Source of the DNA: a bacterium
GTDB lineage: Bacteria > Zixibacteria > MSB-5A5 > GN15 > FEB-12
Assembly: GCA_030668045.1 (NCBI GenBank)
Contig: DAOUUR010000046.1
Coordinates: 1 to 10,119 of the forward strand
Direction of reading: 5' to 3'
Length of the DNA stretch: 10,119 nt
The position numbers and the translations under genes were made by a program. The notes beneath the pieces were generated by a model that did no database searches, was not told the origin of the DNA, and saw only the letters and a list, made by a program, of their open reading frames with translations. Positions 9,001 through 10,119 of this stretch are shown piece after piece; positions within the stretch are counted from its first letter, which is position 1; every line of letters starts with the position of its first letter.

Positions 9001-10119
9001 AGTTCGGGAGGTGCCAACCAGGTGGTGACCTATCATGATGAGGTGGAGCCTTGGTATGAAGGCTACACCTACACGGCCACTGTTACGCAGGATGACGATG
9101 CGGGTGCGGACGATTTCATCTACGGTGAGGCTGGTGGCGATTATATTCTTGGCCAGCAGGGCTCTGATGTCATCTTTGGTGGTTCCGGCGATGATGACAT
9201 CTACGGCGGCCACAACGTAGCGGGTGGCTATGATACGGGTGATATCATCGACAGCGGCACCGAGAATGACGTGGTGGCCGGGGACAACGCCAGCATCCAG
9301 CGGACTGACAGCGATTACAGCCAACGCTTCCAGGCACTTACGGGCACCGTGATCTACGGCGAGGTCGTTGGAAACGACGGCCTGCCCTTGGTGACAGGCC
9401 TTGCCCAATCCGATCCGTACAATAACCACATGCGTGAAGTTGAACTATTCGATTCTTCTCATACTTCTAATCCGACGACCTTCGGTAATGACACCATTGC
9501 GGGCGGTGCGGATGATGACGTGATCTTCGGACAGCTCGGAAATGACACGCTCCATGGTGACGGTCAGATTACAGGCCAACTTAATAATTTTGTACTCGAA
9601 ACGCTGGTTGATGATGAAACCACGGCTAACGATGAAGGCGGTGACGACTACATCGAAGGCAACGGCGGTGACGATACGATTTACGGCGGGCTGGGCCAGG
9701 ATGACATCATCGGCGGAAATTCCAGTCTCTTTGGACTAGATACGCCGGACGAGAGACAGGATGGTTCCGATACAATATATGGCGGAAACGGAGGCCTTAT
9801 TGCCCGTAACGACCTTGGTGATAAATCTGCCCAAGGCCATGCACGGGATGCTGATATGATCCTGGGCGATAACGGCAATATCTTCAGACTTGTGGGCACC
9901 AATGGTACAAACAGTGGTATTTTTCTTAGCTTTGGCTACGATAATTCGGACTTTGGATACAGCACCGACTTGAAGATCATCCCGCGGGCGGCCGAGTTGC
10001 TCGACTACCAAATCGGCGGCCCGGACTACTTACCCAACGATGACCCCCTTAACAAGGACATCGGCGAGTCCGATGAGATCCACGGTGAGTCAGGAGATGA
10101 CTCCATCTACGGTATGAAG
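1..10119 (+). CDS. Giant RTX/Calx-beta repeat surface protein, internal fragment (both ends missing)
   Basis: Frame 1 is open for all 3373 codons, with no stop and no gene boundary at either end. The translation is acidic and rich in Asp, Gly, Thr, Ile and Val, with one Cys (residue 1247). Module order: filamentous-adhesin-like beta-solenoid (1-695), five repeats of about 80 residues (697-1511), beta-rich sequence with scattered RTX turns (1512-2075), three Calx-beta-like repeats (2093-2456), a transition region, then an RTX array (2778-3373) with many G-G-x-G-x-D-x-I turns. RTX proteins of known families leave the cell through type I secretion and fold on binding extracellular Ca2+; by inference this is a secreted or surface adhesin. 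No catalytic domain is recognised. The Met at residue 21 is not the start, because the frame is open upstream and no start context is visible. The secretion signal, anchor and true length lie outside the window. Coding identity is very secure; biological role is not. Confidence 0.95.
61..216 (+). other. Helical, possibly coiled-coil segment (residues 21-72)
   Basis: This stretch breaks the beta-rich pattern. It is rich in Glu, Gln, Ala, Leu and Met with few Gly, as in KQEREHW, then AAYQAEIDRVEAQMEEMG. Hydrophobic residues recur at 3-4 residue spacing, and a GDP turn in the middle suggests a short helical hairpin. It directly precedes a solenoid-like segment, so it is probably an insertion or cap in the stalk. 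Secondary structure is inferred by eye. Confidence 0.5.
259..480 (+). other. Beta-solenoid segment (residues 87-160), filamentous-adhesin-like
   Basis: Residues 87-160 read as short beta strands separated by Gly/Asn turns: IWAQAGTINVRGDD, GSGGLIAPGDVSVTITNN, YLRINHITIPDNQGGQVRFN. The pattern of a Gly-rich loop, then A-P-G-D-V-x-V-x-I-x-N-N-S-P, resembles segments of large filamentous adhesins of the FHA/LktA type, as I recall them. A tripeptide RGD occurs at residues 97-99 but is not evidence of integrin binding by itself. Confidence 0.45.
481..600 (+). other. Asp-Pro-rich linker (residues 161-200)
   Basis: This low-complexity stretch carries clustered Asp-Pro pairs, for example FDPFVVTDPDDPNAP and later DANDPHDPPLGDD. 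It lies between two solenoid-like segments. It is most simply read as an extended, acidic, possibly Ca2+-responsive hinge. No domain is recognised. Confidence 0.5.
601..1140 (+). other. Beta-solenoid segment with insertion (residues 201-380)
   Basis: Repeating strand-turn units are visible: IELVGDINAILATVTISSEG, then GNINAGTIIINAGSDF. After a more helical stretch (about 243-295) comes NNVFISAKYLNINGTVQSG. The final phrase, with the pattern I-S-A-x-Y-L-N-I-N-G-T-x-Q-S-G, is characteristic of solenoid rungs in filamentous adhesins in my recollection. Residues 340-380 lead into the next, better-conserved solenoid module. Confidence 0.45.
1141..1410 (+). other. Solenoid module with GGYMELFG and DGYGRITI motifs (residues 381-470)
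   Basis: Residues 401-444 contain VKVQGGYMELFGQIVSTGNG followed by LNVMDGYGRITIEN, then a hydrophobic LLDTGHGVEGLLRITDT stretch. Gly-Gly-Tyr and Asp-Gly-Tyr-Gly sit at regular rung-like spacing. I recognise the module from other very large bacterial filamentous surface proteins (some automatically labelled leukotoxin LktA family filamentous adhesin), but no function is established. It is probably part of the elongated stalk. Confidence 0.5.
1501..1860 (+). other. Tyr/Trp-rich insertion (residues 501-620)
   Basis: By my count 16 of these 120 residues are Tyr or Trp, including RYYWASGQNYS, YSYDYRH and KTWKETTWYGKTTYYV. The stretch is also unusually Lys/Arg-rich for this acidic protein. It separates the residue 381-470 solenoid module from the next solenoid at residue 631. 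An exposed aromatic patch could bind carbohydrate or another surface, but that is a guess; no known domain is recognised. Confidence 0.5.
1891..2088 (+). other. Solenoid re-entry segment (residues 631-696)
   Basis: The sequence returns to short strands with Gly/Asp/Asn turns: SIRADRGIDIEFIGYEEGDA, then KSDGDILINKSIQNEAGTTT and LRLINDTALIDG. The hydrophobic-x-hydrophobic spacing is that of solenoid rungs, and it runs without a break into the first copy of the 80-residue repeat. Confidence 0.45.
2089..2298 (+). repeat. 80-residue solenoid repeat, copy 1 (residues 697-766)
   Basis: The copy starts ISLDAGTGIGSDNTLRINL and carries the core VKIQEISGDLKIDQV, then NGDVEL. It shares with four later copies an N-terminal L-x-A-G-x(n)-I-G-S/A, a middle D/N-L strand, and a C-terminal E-x-x-G-D-L/M-x-hydrophobic-x-x-V-x(n)-G-N/D-V-x-L. 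This copy lacks the final S-I-L-D turn. Divergence suggests an old duplication. Confidence 0.6.
2326..2568 (+). repeat. 80-residue solenoid repeat, copy 2 (residues 776-856)
   Basis: The copy starts ITLTATYGDIGTLG and carries the core VYLKEMGGDLYVESIV, then SGDVRIEAVSGNLLDG. The core aligns directly with copies 3 and 4. It is the last copy before the 415-residue insertion that separates it from copy 3. It is slightly longer than the others in its middle section (GGTAAVPAGDALPL). Confidence 0.65.
2590..3012 (+). other. Helical insertion with YDPDF motifs (residues 864-1004)
   Basis: This stretch breaks the solenoid pattern between repeat copies 2 and 3. It is predicted helical by composition (TETQLEQLWDRMLATESTAQ, later TPTQVEEAITTLENMRTTEY). 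It carries the aromatic AYWRYRNQQ and two identical YDPDF pentapeptides (residues 919-923 and 989-993), the second inside an Asp-Pro/Tyr run DPDNYNPDTYDPDF. A comparable YW plus YDP-rich insertion is, in my recollection, seen in other giant surface proteins. Function unknown. Confidence 0.5.
3022..3246 (+). other. H-x-x-T-G / DGxTYYVV beta module (residues 1008-1082)
   Basis: The order of motifs is NAIDLGVHVFTTGQAVVY, then GSIDGLEDGETYYVVV, then GKIQLAATYDDA and a closing VVIGL. The signature I-D-L-G...H-x-x-x-T-G-x-x-V-x-Y...G-L-x-D-G-x-T-Y-Y-V...I-x-L-A-x-T is one I have seen as a tandem unit in other giant bacterial repeat proteins. Here it appears as one copy, or at most one and a fraction (GIGHYLSDGD follows). 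It is a compact all-beta module of unknown function. Confidence 0.6.
3289..3810 (+). other. Beta-rich segment leading to repeat copy 3 (residues 1097-1270)
   Basis: The segment opens with QRAAWSEDQLKNSVNANILR, continues with EDPNIIGSDIALDVSGSIGG, then a helical LSDDQKLALAAAEKGDVTFY, then strands DVDITAEGVVNVIAGNNVNL. The single cysteine of the whole window lies here (residue 1247, codon at 3739-3741). The segment looks like the transition from the insertion back into the solenoid. Confidence 0.45.
3811..4008 (+). repeat. 80-residue solenoid repeat, copy 3 (residues 1271-1336)
   Basis: The copy starts DMILEGEDQSIGSETDPLLI and carries the core DIYIHEYDGDLKIAEV, then VELQADGSILD. It preserves every signature element: I-G-S, the D-L strand, A-x-A-N-N-D-I-Y-I-H-E and the final S-I-L-D turn. 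It begins about 82 residues before copy 4. Confidence 0.7.
4057..4269 (+). repeat. 80-residue solenoid repeat, copy 4 (residues 1353-1423)
   Basis: The copy starts FLYLEAGTGNGAEGSIGAG and carries the core DIYLHEIVGDMYVDVV, then GNVSLKAGVSILD. It is the closest relative of copy 3; both have D-I-Y-I/L-H-E. The H-E pair is not followed by xxH, so it is not a zinc-protease motif. It begins about 88 residues before copy 5. Confidence 0.7.
4321..4533 (+). repeat. 80-residue solenoid repeat, copy 5 (residues 1441-1511)
   Basis: The copy starts IILEAEYDGWIGASGDDLDI and carries the core TYIIEPLGDLSLYTV, then AGTAFIAALAGNVLNG. It retains I-G-A, the D-L-D-I strand and E-x-x-G-D-L, but the end is degenerate (V-L-N in place of I-L-D). 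It closes the recognisable tandem series. Confidence 0.6.
4534..5349 (+). other. Beta-rich region with first RTX-like turns (residues 1512-1783)
   Basis: Residues 1577-1640 include GGSIDVTAESPVTITESV, then DGAGDDLVVVDGVTLESTGS and ALFAGDDLTI, with paired G-x-G-D-D and A-G-D-D turns. Residues 1656-1700 include YGDYDNADPGVGSTITINGT and YGETDDDVVLF. The first clear RTX-like nonapeptide turn is GGDGDDNIT at residues 1709-1717. The region grades from solenoid rungs into calcium-binding-type turns. No enzyme motif is seen. Confidence 0.5.
5350..6225 (+). other. Conserved uncharacterised giant-protein block with degenerate RTX turns (residues 1784-2075)
   Basis: Motifs in order: DLFLLRENFVAYL; EVERINYDENINSRLTING; DDNSSITTLDGGAGDDKFQ; FQIGQIF; TTETTRGYLSQG; YGGTGHDMFTVYSN; GNDGNDTFIVRAFALAGSDD; NAPVDIDGGAGFDKIVVIG; GTEFGDDFAITESGVYGAGL; YEGVEMIEVDGMEGDDNFFV; GGLGSDTFNVTGDV. 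Seven or so G-x-x-G-x-D turns are spread through it, unlike the dense array at the 3' end. I recognise this motif order as a unit from other very large bacterial proteins annotated only as calcium-binding or hemolysin-type. Its function is not known to me. It sits directly upstream of the Calx-beta-like repeats. Confidence 0.6.
6277..6672 (+). repeat. Calx-beta-like repeat 1 (residues 2093-2224)
   Basis: The unit has an opening strand VVIDKIDGSVVVGEHEGG, a central YYDVYLSGAPAATVYVNV, and the diagnostic closing pattern LTFTAGNYNTPQRIYLKAVD with D-D-E-L-A-E-G, ending VNVAVNVRDDD. The F-T-x-x-N-Y/W-x-x-P-x-x-I-x-V-x-A-V-D-D signature is typical of Calx-beta-like Ca2+-binding Ig folds in extracellular bacterial proteins. 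Confidence 0.65.
6679..7041 (+). repeat. Calx-beta-like repeat 2 (residues 2227-2347)
   Basis: The unit opens with LIINESDDKTLVLEGG, continues with YTVQLTKAPADGETVTVAL, and closes with ITFTHLNWNDTVTIDVAAVD and D-D-G-I-A-E-N, ending VEVKILDNE. The shared F-T anchor lies 124 residues after that of repeat 1. The terminal D-N-E and the D-D pair at the V-D-D turn are probable Ca2+ ligands by family analogy. Confidence 0.7.
7048..7368 (+). repeat. Calx-beta-like repeat 3, altered C-terminal half (residues 2350-2456)
   Basis: The first half follows the repeat: VLVTQTDGSTLVIADG, YDIRLTSTPLEDVTIDM, VTFTTGNWWTPVTITVDEN. After that the usual V-D-D-x-x-A-E-G turn and closing D-N-D strand are absent. They are replaced by PDTSEQSEKAFPLASHLVNN and then GPLIIEG, which leads into the next region. 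The F-T anchor is 115 residues after that of repeat 2. It is probably a natural terminal unit rather than a frameshift, since the frame stays open. Confidence 0.6.
7369..8331 (+). other. Transition region before the RTX array (residues 2457-2777)
   Basis: Residues 2457-2580 are non-repetitive and beta-rich (SLAKPIILPTETDILESIGN, GDKRFWLITGTSVEGANTIL). Residues 2590-2700 contain SAQVDTLNVFNDSSSLNDTG, LTGLGMGVDL and YDDVEILDILLGKGDDALTI, then HGGSGDDTITITGGGG, where RTX turns begin. Residues 2705-2777 are a loop region with PDSPLVVYGDTSQDGSRYAG and no clear repeat. The Y-x-x-V-E-x-L/I phrase followed by G-D-D also occurs at 2000-2015, suggesting a shared submodule. No enzymatic motif is seen. 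Confidence 0.5.
8332..10119 (+). repeat. RTX hemolysin-type calcium-binding array in G-D-x-G units (residues 2778-3373, incomplete at the 3' end)
   Basis: Dense G-G-x-G-x-D-x-I nonapeptide turns: GGGGNDTIT, GGSGNDTIYG, GQDGIDHIYG, GQEGDDIILG, GNDGVDRIFGG, GHIGDDIIIG, GNAGNDIIMGG, GAGVDLIFG, GGSGDDDIYGG, GQLGNDTLHG, GNGGDDTIYGG, GESGDDSIYG. In RTX proteins these turns form a parallel beta-roll that binds Ca2+ outside the cell. Runs of two to four turns end in G-D-x-G/A (residues 2820, 2867, 2932, 2994, 3094, 3289; a weaker G-D-G at 3186). Each is followed by a unique loop of roughly 20-60 residues before the next run. The array is still running at the last base, so its C-terminal end and any secretion signal lie beyond. 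Confidence 0.85.

Noticed and set aside
8842..9429. Minus-strand open frame of 195 codons
   Set aside because: It lies opposite canonical RTX turns. The GAT/ATC-rich sense codons read as ATC/GAT on the other strand, giving an artificial open frame.
10081..10119. Possible C-terminal end of the protein
   Set aside because: The last codons still form an RTX turn (GESGDDSIYG) and no stop codon is present, so the window edge cuts the gene.

Overview
The window is one uninterrupted plus-strand reading frame. Frame 1 stays open from base 1 to base 10119 (3373 codons) with no stop, start region or intergenic gap. It is therefore an internal slice of a single giant gene whose two ends lie outside the window. 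Translation gives an acidic, Asp/Gly/Thr-rich, almost cysteine-free protein (one Cys found) of roughly 350 kDa for this slice alone. It is built from repeated beta-rich modules and has the character of a secreted or surface-anchored giant adhesin with calcium-binding RTX repeats.

Layout, with residues numbered from base 1. Residues 1-695 are a filamentous-adhesin-like beta-solenoid interrupted by a helical segment (21-72), an Asp-Pro-rich linker (161-200) and a Tyr/Trp-rich insertion (501-620). Residues 697-1511 hold five degenerate copies of a repeat of about 80 residues, with the signature hydrophobic-x-x-E-x-x-G-D-L/M. These are split two plus three by an insertion of about 415 residues containing a helical stretch, YDPDF motifs and a compact H-x-x-T-G...G-L-x-D-G-x-T-Y-Y-V module. 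Residues 1512-1783 are further beta-rich sequence in which the first RTX-like GGxGxD turns appear. Residues 1784-2075 form a block I recognise from other very large, uncharacterised bacterial proteins. Residues 2093-2456 are three Calx-beta-like repeats of about 120 residues. Residues 2457-2777 are a linker or transition region. Residues 2778-3373 are an RTX (hemolysin-type calcium-binding) array organised into higher-order units ending in G-D-x-G.

The organism is most likely a Gram-negative bacterium of moderate GC content. Large RTX/Calx-beta proteins of this kind are familiar from Desulfobacterota and other environmental Proteobacteria, but no second gene is present to anchor taxonomy, so this is a weak inference. 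The family logic suggests export by a type I secretion system, folding outside the cell as Ca2+ binds the RTX and Calx-beta modules, and a solenoid stalk acting in adhesion or cell-cell contact. Neither a secretion signal nor a transporter gene is visible here. I see no RNA gene, mobile element, CRISPR array, promoter or terminator. All other open stretches, including long antisense ones, are explained as shadows of this one coding frame.
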